A stretch of 64,000 nucleotides of DNA, from the NCBI RefSeq assembly GCF_000238355.1, contig NZ_AHCA01000004.1, positions 62,001-126,000 on the forward strand, in the 5' to 3' direction. The DNA comes from Pseudoalteromonas haloplanktis ATCC 14393 (lineage in GTDB: Bacteria; Pseudomonadota; Gammaproteobacteria; Enterobacterales; Alteromonadaceae). How positions within the stretch are numbered: position 1 is the first letter of the stretch; every line of letters starts with the position of its first letter. The notes under the pieces were generated by a model. That model did not search any database. It saw nothing but the letters and a program-made list of their open reading frames with translations, and was not told the origin of the DNA. A program made the position numbers and the translations under genes. Positions 45,160 to 55,210 of the stretch are shown here, piece after piece.

Positions 45160-45666
45160 ATGAGTGTGTTTATGTCTGGTGAGTTTCCACGTGCGGGCTT
45201 CTGGCGTCGCTTTGCTTCATTGATTTACGATTCTTTAGTCGTTATTTCATTATCTATGTTGACTGCTATTTTGTATTTTGCTGCGATTCAGAGCTTAGTT
45301 GCACTCGGGTTTATTCCACAAACAGAAGATCCTGCTGCGCTAATACAAGATTCACCACTGCTTTATGGCATTCGTAGCGCACTATTTATAGGCGTTAACA
45401 TTGCGTTTTTTGCTTATTTTTGGACTAAAAGCGGGCAAACTATTGGTATGCGGGCATGGCGTTTAAAAGTACAAACCCTTAATAACGAACTCATCAGTTG
45501 GCCACAAGCGGTTATTCGCAGCATAACGGCATTACTCGGGTTAGGTAATTTAGTGGTGTTAGTTGATTTTAAAAATAAACGCGCTTTACAAGATTACCTA
45601 TCTAAAACCGAGGTTGTTACGCTAACTAAAGAAGAAAACAAACGTATTTACCGTTCGTTGGATTAG
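45160..45666 (+). CDS. RDD-family membrane protein
   Basis: This 168-residue protein has three hydrophobic helices and the RDD-family features (PF06271): FPRAGFWRRFASLIYDSLV with the Arg and Asp of the name, SGQTIGMRAWRLKV, and the C-terminal VVLVDFKNKRALQDYLSKT. RDD proteins are proposed Na+(Li+)/H+ antiporters or membrane assembly factors; the role here is unknown. An internal ATG at 45172, with GAG upstream, may be the true start. It converges on lptG across a palindromic hairpin. Confidence 0.88.
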   Translation: MSVFMSGEFPRAGFWRRFASLIYDSLVVISLSMLTAILYFAAIQSLVALGFIPQTEDPAALIQDSPLLYGIRSALFIGVNIAFFAYFWTKSGQTIGMRAWRLKVQTLNNELISWPQAVIRSITALLGLGNLVVLVDFKNKRALQDYLSKTEVVTLTKEENKRIYRSLD

Positions 45667-45672
45667 CAGACT

Positions 45673-45696
45673 TTCTAGGAGCCTAGGCTCCTAGAA
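45673..45696. terminator. 24-bp perfect palindrome between RDD and lptG
   Basis: The sequence begins TTCTAGGAGCCT and continues with its exact reverse complement, a perfect 24-bp palindrome without a loop. It lies 6 bp after the RDD stop codon and 10 bp from the lptG stop codon. It is likely to work as a bidirectional terminator or cruciform. It contains the TTCTAGG unit that is tandemly repeated at 53241. Confidence 0.7.
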
Positions 45697-45706
45697 TAAC
45701 AAGCAA

Positions 45707-46774
45707 CTAGTTACGCTTATTCAGTAAATAAGTGGCAAAACCAATAAAAAGTATACTCGGTAAAGTGGCGCCAATAATTGCAGGAATTTGATAAACCATC
45801 ACCACGGGGCCAAATATCTCATTGGTTAAATGGAACACAATACCTGTCACCACCCCCATTACAATACGTGCCCCCATGGTTACAGTACGCAGCGGGCCAA
45901 ATATAAACGACAGAGCTACTAACAACATCACCGCAATTGACACAGGTTGCATTATCTTACGCCATAGCGCCAACTCATAAGTACTGGTATCTTGCTCATT
46001 TTGCTTTAAATAACCTAAGTATGACCACAACCCAGTAAATGACAGTGACTCAGGCTTAACCGATACCACGCCTAATTTTTCTGCGGTTAGTTGTGAGTCA
46101 TAAAACTCTTCATCTTGTTGCTGAGTATTAATTTGTTCTTCAGTCAGCTGCACTTTATTTACATCACGCAATAACCAACCATCTTTTCGGCTAACGGCTT
46201 CACGGGCTTTGGTAATTTGCGTAAGTTGCAGCGATTTATCAAAATGGTACATATTTACACCGTGCAACACACCATTTTGATCTACATCTTCAATATTAAT
46301 AAAGTTATTACCATCTTTTGCCCACACACCTTTTTGCGCGTTGAATACATCACCGCCATGAATTGCATGGTTACGTAACTCTTTAGCTTTAAGCTGCGCT
46401 TCTGGTGCTCCCCACTCGCCAAGCGCCATCATACAGATAGCCATAAATATTGCGGTTTTCATTACTGAAATTATGATTTGCAAGCGTGACATACCAGCCG
46501 CTTGCATTACAACTAGCTCACTATTTGAGGCAAGTGCTCCTAACCCAGTTAAACCGCCAATAAGTGCAGCCATAGGGAAAAACACCACAAGATCACCTGG
46601 CATGCTATACAAGGTATATAACAGCGCAGTGGCGATATCATAACTACCGCGACCAACTGATTTTAATTGCTCGATAAATTTAATAAGGGTACTGATACCC
46701 ACCAACACCATTAAAGCAAAACCCGTGGTCTGTAAGATGCTGCGGCCTAAATACCAATCAAGCATTTTCATCAT
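45707..46774 (-). CDS. lptG: LPS export ABC transporter permease LptG
   Basis: This 355-residue inner-membrane permease works with LptF and LptB to extract lipopolysaccharide for transport to the outer membrane. Typical features are the N-terminal MLDWYLGRSILQTTGFAL, FPMAALIGGLTGLGALASNSELVVMQAAGMS with the coupling-helix region, a periplasmic beta-jellyroll in the middle, and FGPLRTVTMGARIVMGVVTG. The start codon overlaps the lptF stop in ATGA, so the two are translationally coupled. It is essential in most Gram-negative bacteria. Confidence 0.97.
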   Translation of the reverse strand: MMKMLDWYLGRSILQTTGFALMVLVGISTLIKFIEQLKSVGRGSYDIATALLYTLYSMPGDLVVFFPMAALIGGLTGLGALASNSELVVMQAAGMSRLQIIISVMKTAIFMAICMMALGEWGAPEAQLKAKELRNHAIHGGDVFNAQKGVWAKDGNNFINIEDVDQNGVLHGVNMYHFDKSLQLTQITKAREAVSRKDGWLLRDVNKVQLTEEQINTQQQDEEFYDSQLTAEKLGVVSVKPESLSFTGLWSYLGYLKQNEQDTSTYELALWRKIMQPVSIAVMLLVALSFIFGPLRTVTMGARIVMGVVTGIVFHLTNEIFGPVVMVYQIPAIIGATLPSILFIGFATYLLNKRN

Positions 46775-47883
46775 GCGCCTAACTCCCGCTTAGTGACGAT
46801 TGCTTTGAGCCAAGCCCCTAATGGACGCCCTTTGATTATTAAAAACCCACCAATAAATAGCGCCGTAAAGTGGATCCACCATAAACCAATTGAAGGTGGG
46901 ATCTTGCCATCCTCAACAGCAAACTTGGCGGCATTGAGTAAAATGAAATAGCCTAAATATAAACTAATAGCTGGCACTAACTTAGCAAACTTACCTTGTC
47001 GCGGGTTTACCACGCTCAGCGGAACTGCCAGTAAAGTAAGTAACGGTATCGACAGCGGTATAGCTAAACGCCATTGCCACTGTGCAACCGCTTCAGGACC
47101 TTGCATAGTCAATAGATCCATAGTTGGTACGGCTTCAAGCTTGCGGCGTTGGTGTTCAATTTCTTGTTCACGTATTTGTACACTGTAACCATCAAATTCG
47201 GTTAAATTTAGTGCAGGTGTCTTACCGTCTGTTTCGTATCGCTTACCGTCGCTGAGGATTAATTGTTGCTCGCCACTTTCTTGCTCAATCACCACTCCAC
47301 GCTCGGCATACACTAACCGAGCTAGGTTATCTTTTTCGTTGTCTGGTAGTTGAGCAACAAAAACTTTATGTAATTCTTTACCGCCATTTTCAATATTATG
47401 AATAAATACCACGGCTTTTTCGTTACCTGTTTGTTGAAAACGTCCAGCTCGCAGCGCCGACAATCCGGCATCTGCTTTGGCTTGCTCTTTTAGTTGATAT
47501 TCTTGCTCGCTAGCCCATGGCGCAACATACAAAGTTAATACACCCGCTAAAAGCGCAAGCAGCACACTAGAAATCAAGGTCACTCGTACCACATACCATT
47601 CACTGACCCCGCACGCTTTTAGCACCGTCATTTCACTATCGGCATAAATTCGGCTATAGGCGAGAATAATTCCTAAAAAGATACTAAGTGGTAAAATTAA
47701 TGAAGCTAATTGTGGTAGTTTTAGTGCAATCATCGACAACACTAACTTAGCAGGAATGCCACCTTCAGAGGCATCACTTAAAATAACAACAAACTTTTGC
47801 GACAAAAAAATTGTCATCAAAGTTAAAAATACGGCGACCTGAGACTTTAATACTTCAGTGGTCAAATAACGGAAAATTAGCAA
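46771..47883 (-). CDS. lptF: LPS export ABC transporter permease LptF
   Basis: This 370-residue partner of LptG has MLIFRYLTTEVLKSQVAVFL at the N-terminus, the ILAYSRIYADSEMTVLKACGVS coupling segment, a periplasmic jellyroll, and C-terminal helices with VPLSVVNPRQGKFAKL. It starts with TTG behind AGGGG, the usual weak start of this gene. It is transcribed divergently from pepA, the typical gammaproteobacterial arrangement. Confidence 0.97.
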   Translation of the reverse strand: MLIFRYLTTEVLKSQVAVFLTLMTIFLSQKFVVILSDASEGGIPAKLVLSMIALKLPQLASLILPLSIFLGIILAYSRIYADSEMTVLKACGVSEWYVVRVTLISSVLLALLAGVLTLYVAPWASEQEYQLKEQAKADAGLSALRAGRFQQTGNEKAVVFIHNIENGGKELHKVFVAQLPDNEKDNLARLVYAERGVVIEQESGEQQLILSDGKRYETDGKTPALNLTEFDGYSVQIREQEIEHQRRKLEAVPTMDLLTMQGPEAVAQWQWRLAIPLSIPLLTLLAVPLSVVNPRQGKFAKLVPAISLYLGYFILLNAAKFAVEDGKIPPSIGLWWIHFTALFIGGFLIIKGRPLGAWLKAIVTKRELGA

Positions 47884-48147
47884 TGATCGCCCCTGTTAAA
47901 CGTCGTGTTTCACTTTAAGAGTAAGAAAATTTTAGTAAACTTAAGATTTTATTATATGTCATCAACATTAAATATCATACCTAGCAACTCGATATATTGT
48001 CGCTTTAGTGGTATTGATAGTACTAAACATATAAAGTTCAAATACACATAATGAGTCAGCGTTTATAAGCTAGTATTAATCTAATGTCTGGATTTTTATT
48101 TAATTGCCCTTATCTAAGGGTTAAATGACTCAAAATTAGGAGTGACA

Positions 48148-49659
48148 ATGGAATTTAGCGTAAAAAGTGGTAGTCCTGAAAAGCAACGTAGCGCATGTAT
48201 AGTAGTTGGCGTTTATGAGCCACGTCGTTTATCCCCCATTGGAGAACAACTCGATAAAATCAGCGATGGTTATATCTCTAATTTATTACGCCGTGGTGAT
48301 CTCGAAGGCAAGCCTGGGCAAGTACTGTTATTGCATCATGTACCAAACGTATTAAGTGAACGCATTCTACTTGTTGGCTGTGGTAAAGAGCGCGAACTGG
48401 ATGACAAACAATACAAACAAATTATTTCAAAAACCATTAATACCCTTAACGAAACTGGGTCGATGGAAGCGGTGTGCTTTTTAACCGAGCAACATGTAAA
48501 AAGTCGCGATACGTATTGGAAAGTCCGCCAAGCGGTCGAAACAACTCAAGATTGCTTGTACACATTTAATCAATTAAAAAGCAAAAAAAGCGACCCACGT
48601 CGTCCACTGCGTAAAATTGTATTTAATGTACCTACTCGTCGTGAGTTAACTATTGGTGAAAGCGCTATTGAGCACGGCTTAGCGATTGCTGCTGGTAGCA
48701 AGTTATGTAAAGACGTAGCAAACATGCCACCAAATATCTGTAACCCAGCGTATTTAGGTGAACAAGCGCAAGAACTTGCCACTAATTTCGATAACATCAC
48801 AGTGGATATTATCGGTGAAGAAAAAATGGCAGAGCTGGGGATGAATTCATACTTGGCTGTTGGCCGTGGTAGCGATAACGAATCGGTGATGTCGGTCATT
48901 AACTACCAAGGTGGCGCGAAAGATCAAGCCCCTATCGTATTAGTTGGTAAGGGCTTAACCTTTGACTCAGGCGGTATTTCACTAAAACCTGGCGAAGCCA
49001 TGGACGAAATGAAATACGATATGGGTGGTGCTGCCGGGGTAATTGGTGCCATGCGTGCTTTAGCACAAATGCAATTACCAATTAATGTAATTGGTGTTTT
49101 AGCCGGTTGTGAAAATATGCCAAGCTCAAATGCCTATCGACCTGGTGATATTCTAACCACTATGTCAGGGCAAACGGTTGAAGTACTCAATACGGACGCA
49201 GAAGGACGTTTAGTGCTATGTGATGCACTCACCTATGTTGAGCGCTTTGAGCCTGAAACTGTAATTGATGTAGCCACTTTAACCGGTGCCTGTATTGTTG
49301 CCCTTGGTGCTCATGCCACAGGGTTGTTATCAAACCACAATCCACTGGCACATGACTTATTAAAAGCCTCTGAACAAAGTGGCGACCGTGCATGGCAATT
49401 ACCACTGTGGGATGATTACCAAGATCAACTTGAAAGCCCATTTGCTGATTTCACCAACTTAGGTGGTCGTGCAGCAGGCACTATTACCGCCGCGTGTTTC
49501 TTATCTAAGTTCACTAAGAAATATAATTGGGCGCATTTAGATATTGCTGGTACCGCGTGGCGTAGCGGTAAAAATAAAGGGGCAACAGGTCGCCCAGTGC
49601 CGATGTTGACACAATACTTACTAAACCGTGCGGGTGTAAGCGAAACCACTCAAGATTAA
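48148..49659 (+). CDS. pepA: Leucyl aminopeptidase (cytosol aminopeptidase)
   Basis: This 503-residue protein has the exact length of E. coli PepA. The M17 dizinc peptidase signature [14 protein letters not shown] is present, as are [17 protein letters not shown] and the N-terminal DNA-binding region. It cleaves N-terminal residues from peptides in the cytosol as a hexamer, and PepA can also bind DNA as a regulator. The ATG with AGGAG 5 bp upstream is preferred over a GTG 6 bp earlier. It heads the pepA-holC-valS cluster. Confidence 0.97.
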   Translation: MEFSVKSGSPEKQRSACIVVGVYEPRRLSPIGEQLDKISDGYISNLLRRGDLEGKPGQVLLLHHVPNVLSERILLVGCGKERELDDKQYKQIISKTINTLNETGSMEAVCFLTEQHVKSRDTYWKVRQAVETTQDCLYTFNQLKSKKSDPRRPLRKIVFNVPTRRELTIGESAIEHGLAIAAGSKLCKDVANMPPNICNPAYLGEQAQELATNFDNITVDIIGEEKMAELGMNSYLAVGRGSDNESVMSVINYQGGAKDQAPIVLVGKGLTFDSGGISLKPGEAMDEMKYDMGGAAGVIGAMRALAQMQLPINVIGVLAGCENMPSSNAYRPGDILTTMSGQTVEVLNTDAEGRLVLCDALTYVERFEPETVIDVATLTGACIVALGAHATGLLSNHNPLAHDLLKASEQSGDRAWQLPLWDDYQDQLESPFADFTNLGGRAAGTITAACFLSKFTKKYNWAHLDIAGTAWRSGKNKGATGRPVPMLTQYLLNRAGVSETTQD

Positions 49660-49688
49660 CCTTCGCATACAATGCATTTAAATTAAAA

Positions 49689-49715
49689 TAAGGCGCTTTT
49701 CAGCGCCTTATTTAT
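49689..49715 (+). terminator. Terminator between pepA and holC
   Basis: TAAGGCGCT pairs perfectly with AGCGCCTTA around TTTC, followed by TTTATT. It separates pepA from holC, so holC and valS probably have their own promoter. Confidence 0.85.
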
Positions 49716-49818
49716 TCTCCACTTAATGAGTGTATTAATTGAAGCAAAACACGTTATATGGCAAAATCTCTGCTTTGATTTAAGTATTATTTTCAATACT
49801 GTGGGAAGCCCCGATACA

Positions 49819-50265
49819 ATGAGCATCAACGCCCAGTTTTTCGTTATAAAGCAACAAGATGAGTCATTAGCCAAGGCTGACGATCACTTTCGCTTAGCGG
49901 CTGATATTGCGGCTGAACAGTATCGTCTTGGTCATCGTATATTTATTTACGTCGATGATCTTGAAGTCGCCCATGCCATTGATGAAACTATTTGGTCATT
50001 TGACCCCGACAGTTTTGTGCCACATAACCTGCAAGGTGAAGGCCCAAAAGGCGGTGCGCCCGTTGAAATAGGCACCACCCCCCCCGTCGGTAATCGTAAA
50101 GTTTTAATTAACTTGGCAGCACAATTACCGGACTTTATTCGCCGGTTTAACCAAGTTTTTGATTTTGTACCCGTAGAAGCCATAGCAAAACAAGCCGCCC
50201 GTGAGCGTTTTAAAAAGCTACGCCAACTCGGTGCTAATATCACCACGCAAGATATTAATAGCTAA
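49819..50265 (+). CDS. holC: DNA polymerase III chi subunit
   Basis: This 148-residue protein matches HolC, which with psi links the clamp loader to single-strand-binding protein. Typical features are the N-terminal AQFFVIKQQ, RLAADIAAEQYRLGHRIFIY and the C-terminal FDFVPVEAIAKQAARERFK. The ATG gives the normal length. The frame stays open upstream to 49726, but those codons are not HolC-like. It lies 61 bp upstream of valS, as in many gammaproteobacteria. Confidence 0.94.
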   Translation: MSINAQFFVIKQQDESLAKADDHFRLAADIAAEQYRLGHRIFIYVDDLEVAHAIDETIWSFDPDSFVPHNLQGEGPKGGAPVEIGTTPPVGNRKVLINLAAQLPDFIRRFNQVFDFVPVEAIAKQAARERFKKLRQLGANITTQDINS

Positions 50266-50326
50266 CATACCCTATTGTATAAATAGCTAACTAACTCATT
50301 TAAGTACTTATTTAAGGTTCTGTGTA

Positions 50327-53182
50327 ATGGATAAAACCTACAATCCGCAAGATATTGAACAGTCGCTATACCAAGACTGGGAAGAAAAAGGCTACTTTAA
50401 ACCATCAGGCAAAGGCGACGCATATTCAATTATGATCCCACCGCCAAATGTCACAGGTAGCTTACACATGGGCCACGCCTTTCAAGACACCATTATGGAT
50501 ACCTTAACGCGCTTTAAGCGTATGCAAGGTAACAACACTTTATGGCAAGTAGGTACTGACCACGCAGGTATTGCAACACAAATGTTAGTTGAGCGTAAAC
50601 TTGCTGCCGAAGAAGGCAAAACACGCCACGACTTAGGCCGTGAAGCCTTCATTGATAAAATCTGGGAATGGAAAAACCAATCTGGCGGCACAATCACCAA
50701 ACAACTTCGCCGCCTTGGTGCATCGGTTGATTGGGATCGTGAACGTTTCACTATGGATGACGGCTTATCAGAAGCGGTTAAAGAAGTGTTTGTTCGCCTG
50801 CACAAAGAAGACTTAATCTACCGTGGTAAACGCCTAGTAAACTGGGATCCAAAACTGCACACAGCAATTTCAGACCTTGAAGTTGAAAACAAAGACAAAA
50901 AAGGCTTTATGTGGAACTTACGTTACCCATTAGCTGATGGCGTTAAAACGCAAGATGGTAAAGATTACATTGTGGTTGCAACCACCCGCCCAGAGACCAT
51001 GTTAGGCGACTCAGGTGTTGCAGTAAACCCAGATGACGAGCGCTATCAAGATTTGATCGGCAAAGATATTTTACTGCCGATTGTTAATCGTCGTATTAAG
51101 ATTGTTGCTGACGAACATGCCGATAAAGATAAAGGCACAGGCTGTGTAAAAATCACTCCAGCTCATGACTTTAACGACAACGAAGTAGGTAAACGTCATC
51201 AACTGCCGATGATCAACATCTTCGATAAAGATGCGGCTATTTTAAGCCAAGGTGAAACCTACACCTTTGACGGCAAAGAGCTTGAATTTGACGCGCCAAT
51301 TCCTGAACGCTTACATGGCCTTGACCGTTTTGATGCACGTAAAGCGATTGTTGCTGAATTTGAACAGCTTGGTTTACTTGAAAAAATCGAAGATCACGCG
51401 CTAACCGTACCTTACGGCGACCGCTCTGGTGTAGTAATTGAACCACTCCTTACCGACCAATGGTATGTACGCGTTGCACCACTGGCTGAACCTGCAAAAG
51501 ATGCCGTTAAAAATGGCGACATTAAATTTGTACCGCAGCAATACGAGAACATGTACTTCTCATGGATGAACGACGTACAAGATTGGTGTATTTCACGCCA
51601 ACTTTGGTGGGGTCACCGCATCCCTGCTTGGTACGACAGCGAAGGTAATGTATTTGTCGGTCGTGATGAAGCTGAAGTGCGTCGCGAAAACAATATTGCT
51701 GATGATGTAGCTCTGAGCCAAGACGAAGATGTGCTAGACACTTGGTTCTCGTCTGCACTGTGGACTTTCTCAACGCAAGGTTGGCCTGAAAATACCGATG
51801 ACTTAAAAACCTTTCACCCGTCTGACGTGTTGGTAACCGGTTTTGATATCATTTTCTTCTGGGTGGCGCGTATGATCATGATGACCATGCACTTCATCAA
51901 AGATGACAACGGCAAGCCACAAGTGCCATTCAAAACGGTATATGTAACGGGTCTAATTCGCGATGAAAATGGCGATAAAATGTCAAAATCAAAAGGTAAC
52001 GTACTTGATCCAATTGATATGATTGACGGTATCGACCTTGAGAGTTTAGTGACCAAGCGTACTGGCAATATGATGCAGCCGCAGCTTGCGAAAAAGATTG
52101 AAAAGAACACCCGTAAAACGTTTGAAAATGGCATTGAAGCCCATGGTACTGATGCACTGCGCTTTACTCTTGCAGCAATGGCGTCAACCGGTCGTGATAT
52201 CAATTGGGATATGAACCGCCTTGAAGGTTATCGTAACTTCTGTAATAAGTTATGGAACGCTAGCCGTTACGTACTCATGAATACCGAAGAGCAAGATTGT
52301 GGTTTTACAAGCGATGCTGCAAAAGAATATTCACTTGCTGATCGTTGGATCTTAGGGCAATTTGAAGCGACGGTAAAAACCTACACTGAGCACTTAGATA
52401 ACTACCGTTTTGACCTTGCAGCCAATACGCTTTATGAGTTCACTTGGAACCAATTCTGTGATTGGTACTTAGAGCTGACTAAGCCCGTATTATTCAAAGG
52501 TAATGAAGCACAGCAACGTGGTACACGTCATACGCTTATTACTGTACTTGAGAGCTTGCTACGCCTAATGCACCCAATGATGCCATACATCACAGAAACA
52601 ATTTGGCAACGTGTTGCGCCATTAGCAGGCCTTGAAACAGCCAATACTAGCATCATGGTACAGGCATTCCCGCTATACAATGAAGCGAACGTTGATGCTA
52701 AAGCGATGGACGATTTAGAGTGGGTGAAACAATTCATTCTCGCTATTCGTAACATTCGTGGTGAAATGGATATCAGCCCAAGCAAGCCATTATCAGTGTT
52801 ACTAGCAAATGCATCGAGTGATGATGTACGTCGTATTGAGGAAAATAAATCATTCTTAGCTTCTCTTGCTAAAATTGAAGAATTTACCCTCCTTGATAAC
52901 AAAGATGACGCGCCAGCATGCGCAACATCTTATGTGGGTAACCTTGAGATCATGATCCCAATGGCTGGTCTAATAGATGTAGACGCAGAGCTTGCGCGTA
53001 TTGCTAAGCAACTTGAAAAAGCTGAGAAAGGCCTAGCCCAAGTGCAAAACAAGCTAGCAAACGAGAAGTTTGTAAACAATGCACCTGAAGCGGTACTTGC
53101 TAAAGAAAATGAGAAGCTTGCAGAGTTTTCAGATGCTAAAGCAAAACTACTTGAGCAAAAAGCGAAGATCGAAAGTCTGTAA
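50327..53182 (+). CDS. valS: Valyl-tRNA synthetase
   Basis: This 951-residue class I aminoacyl-tRNA synthetase matches E. coli ValRS in length. The HIGH-type motif is in [15 protein letters not shown] and KMSKS in [14 protein letters not shown]. The CP1 editing domain contains [17 protein letters not shown]. The C-terminus is the coiled coil ([19 protein letters not shown]) that contacts the tRNA elbow. It has AAGG before the ATG. A strong terminator follows. Confidence 0.98.
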   Translation: MDKTYNPQDIEQSLYQDWEEKGYFKPSGKGDAYSIMIPPPNVTGSLHMGHAFQDTIMDTLTRFKRMQGNNTLWQVGTDHAGIATQMLVERKLAAEEGKTRHDLGREAFIDKIWEWKNQSGGTITKQLRRLGASVDWDRERFTMDDGLSEAVKEVFVRLHKEDLIYRGKRLVNWDPKLHTAISDLEVENKDKKGFMWNLRYPLADGVKTQDGKDYIVVATTRPETMLGDSGVAVNPDDERYQDLIGKDILLPIVNRRIKIVADEHADKDKGTGCVKITPAHDFNDNEVGKRHQLPMINIFDKDAAILSQGETYTFDGKELEFDAPIPERLHGLDRFDARKAIVAEFEQLGLLEKIEDHALTVPYGDRSGVVIEPLLTDQWYVRVAPLAEPAKDAVKNGDIKFVPQQYENMYFSWMNDVQDWCISRQLWWGHRIPAWYDSEGNVFVGRDEAEVRRENNIADDVALSQDEDVLDTWFSSALWTFSTQGWPENTDDLKTFHPSDVLVTGFDIIFFWVARMIMMTMHFIKDDNGKPQVPFKTVYVTGLIRDENGDKMSKSKGNVLDPIDMIDGIDLESLVTKRTGNMMQPQLAKKIEKNTRKTFENGIEAHGTDALRFTLAAMASTGRDINWDMNRLEGYRNFCNKLWNASRYVLMNTEEQDCGFTSDAAKEYSLADRWILGQFEATVKTYTEHLDNYRFDLAANTLYEFTWNQFCDWYLELTKPVLFKGNEAQQRGTRHTLITVLESLLRLMHPMMPYITETIWQRVAPLAGLETANTSIMVQAFPLYNEANVDAKAMDDLEWVKQFILAIRNIRGEMDISPSKPLSVLLANASSDDVRRIEENKSFLASLAKIEEFTLLDNKDDAPACATSYVGNLEIMIPMAGLIDVDAELARIAKQLEKAEKGLAQVQNKLANEKFVNNAPEAVLAKENEKLAEFSDAKAKLLEQKAKIESL

Positions 53183-53200
53183 TATTTATACAAAGCATTT

Positions 53201-53237
53201 AAAAAGCCGCGTTACTTTATTGTATCGCGGCTTTTTT
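53201..53237. terminator. Bidirectional terminator after valS
   Basis: AAAAAGCCGCG pairs with CGCGGCTTTTT around a 14-nt loop, with T-runs on both strands. It serves valS and, after the repeat array, possibly fadL. Confidence 0.9.
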
Positions 53238-53240
53238 GTG

Positions 53241-53302
53241 TTCTAGGTTCTAGGTTCTAGGTTCTAGGTTCTAGGTTCTAGGTTCTAGGTTCTAGGTTCT
53301 AG
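53241..53302. repeat. Tandem array of the 7-bp unit TTCTAGG, 8.9 copies
   Basis: Eight perfect TTCTAGG units and a partial ninth occupy 62 bp between the valS terminator and the fadL stop codon. All units are identical, which points to recent expansion or active homogenisation. The unit length equals that of the CGGGCAA array at 37877. Confidence 0.98.
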
Positions 53303-53309
53303 TCAAATA

Positions 53310-54578
53310 TTAAAACGTGTAGTTATACTGTGCACCAAATAAGTACGCATGGCCTTTTGATTCAAAGCCCCACTGCTGCCCTAATTTATCTGATTCAGTA
53401 AACTTTTGTGTTTTACCACGTAAAATACTCATACCAATATCTAAGTTTGCTTGCTCACTCATCGTGTAATTAACACCAAACGAGTACCAAAAACGGTCTG
53501 TGTCAGGAATAGAAATCGACATATGGTTTTTATCAGCTGGTGATTCATCATACGCAAGACCTGCACGTAGTAGCACAGCATCGTTATACTGATAATCACC
53601 ACCGATTGAATAACGCATTGCGTTAGAGAAGTTCTCTTCTTTGTCAAATACCGGCTCTTCTAAGCCTGGTACGTAAGCTTCCAGCCTTTCAAAGCTATCC
53701 CAACCGGTCCACATTACACTGTAGTGTAAACCTGTTTTCTCATCTAACTGATGTGAACCAGAAAACTCAGCAATTGCTGGTAAAGTAATTTCAACGCTAC
53801 CCGGTACACTTGCACCAGCTAAACCATTAAAAGGTGCTGATGCTGGTAATTGGTTAGAATATTCACCGTCAAATGTAATGTCTGTTTCACTGCGATAATT
53901 AAAACCGAAGCGGCTGTTCTCATCTAGTTGGTACGTAGCACCTACATTCCAACCAAAGCCAGTATCATCACCTTCTAAGTGAGCGCCTTCAGTTTGTGCT
54001 GGCACACCAAATGGATTAGCACCAAAGTTACGTACAATTTTCGCGTCTGCGTAAATATAGTTTAAACCAAGACCTACGCTAAATTGCTCGTTAATTTTAT
54101 ATGAGCCACTCACATTCATATTTACAGTAACGATCTCAGTTTCACCAGCAAGTTGACCTGCCGGGTAATCGGCATCAAACTCGGTCGCTAAGCCAAAGTT
54201 CGAAAACGCACCAAAACCAACGGCAAATTTATCATCAATAGGCATTACAAAGTAACCGGCTGGAACAAACGCAGCCGGTGCAATGCTACTATCATTTAAT
54301 TCATTTGGGTTAACTGATGCATTGCTCGCAGAAGTACCACGTAGGCTAACATCAGGAACAACTGCAACGCCTGCAACGCTTAATTGCTGCTCTTTAAATA
54401 CAGACATTAATGCTGGGTTACGAGCTACGACTGAAGCATCATCGGCTACGGCAGCTTCACCGGCATAAGCACGGCCAAGTCCTGAAGCACTATGCTCAGC
54501 TAGTTGAAAAGCTGCTGCAAACGTATCTGCAGACATAACAGCAAGAGATGCTGCGATTAAAGTTTTTGTAAATTTCAT
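53310..54578 (-). CDS. fadL: Long-chain fatty acid outer-membrane transporter FadL
   Basis: This 422-residue protein of the OmpP1/FadL/TodX family forms a 14-strand barrel for diffusion of long-chain fatty acids or other hydrophobic compounds. A signal peptide ends in DTFA-AAFQ. The mature N-terminus FQLAEHSASGLGRAYAGEAA and the conserved ASVVARNPALMS (NPA motif) form the plug. The C-terminus YLFGAQYNYTF ends in Phe. AAGGTAACATA precedes the ATG. It could feed the beta-oxidation pathway. The divergent small membrane gene lies 290 bp upstream. Confidence 0.94.
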   Translation of the reverse strand: MKFTKTLIAASLAVMSADTFAAAFQLAEHSASGLGRAYAGEAAVADDASVVARNPALMSVFKEQQLSVAGVAVVPDVSLRGTSASNASVNPNELNDSSIAPAAFVPAGYFVMPIDDKFAVGFGAFSNFGLATEFDADYPAGQLAGETEIVTVNMNVSGSYKINEQFSVGLGLNYIYADAKIVRNFGANPFGVPAQTEGAHLEGDDTGFGWNVGATYQLDENSRFGFNYRSETDITFDGEYSNQLPASAPFNGLAGASVPGSVEITLPAIAEFSGSHQLDEKTGLHYSVMWTGWDSFERLEAYVPGLEEPVFDKEENFSNAMRYSIGGDYQYNDAVLLRAGLAYDESPADKNHMSISIPDTDRFWYSFGVNYTMSEQANLDIGMSILRGKTQKFTESDKLGQQWGFESKGHAYLFGAQYNYTF

Positions 54579-54868
54579 TATGTTACCTTAACCAAACTAT
54601 GCGCTTGGGTTCCCATGTGATGTATCTAATTATTAGGAGTAAGTTACTTCAAAACCTTAGCACATTACCTTATTTTTTAATAAAAAACTGTAACAATTCG
54701 TTAAAAAACACCTTTTAAACAAGTTTTTAACAGCAGGATAACACCCTTTTAAAACACATCGGACAAGATGCAGCTTTAACTGCAATTGCTATTAATTATC
54801 ATTTAGGTTGACTTGATTCTAATCGCTAATTAGACTGTTCAACAAGAGTCAGTAAAAGGAGTAAAGCT

Positions 54869-55210
54869 GTGGAAATAGCATTAATTATTGCTGCATTAGC
54901 TTTTTCTGGGGCGAGTGTGTATTGCTTTTGCAAAGCGAACTTTTGTGCCTGCACAAGAGCTGGGCAATGCGACAATCCTGTTAATCATTATTGGTTAGGC
55001 GCGATTATTTTCGCCTTGATAGCATTATTGTTTTGCTGTGGAGCCCTGCATACTGAAAAGGGAACTTTATTATGGCTATTATTAATGGTCAGTTGCTTCA
55101 GCGGTGCTCTTTTATCAGCAAAGCAGTCAGCTAAAAAGCGCTGTGATCAATCAAAAATTAAAAAATCGCTTAAACCAGCAGATGCTCTTTTAACAAACGA
55201 GCCAAATTAA
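54869..55210 (+). CDS. Hypothetical small membrane protein, Cys-rich
   Basis: This 113-residue protein has three predicted hydrophobic helices (ALIIAALAFSGASVYCF, WLGAIIFALIALLFCCGAL and LLWLLLMVSCFSGALL). A Cys cluster lies between the first two (FCKANFCACTRAGQC), followed by a basic tail. It starts with GTG, supported by AAGGAG at 7 bp. Its last 41 bp overlap the convergent HD-GYP gene. The family is unknown; the Cys cluster could bind a metal or heme. Confidence 0.7.
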   Translation: MEIALIIAALAFSGASVYCFCKANFCACTRAGQCDNPVNHYWLGAIIFALIALLFCCGALHTEKGTLLWLLLMVSCFSGALLSAKQSAKKRCDQSKIKKSLKPADALLTNEPN

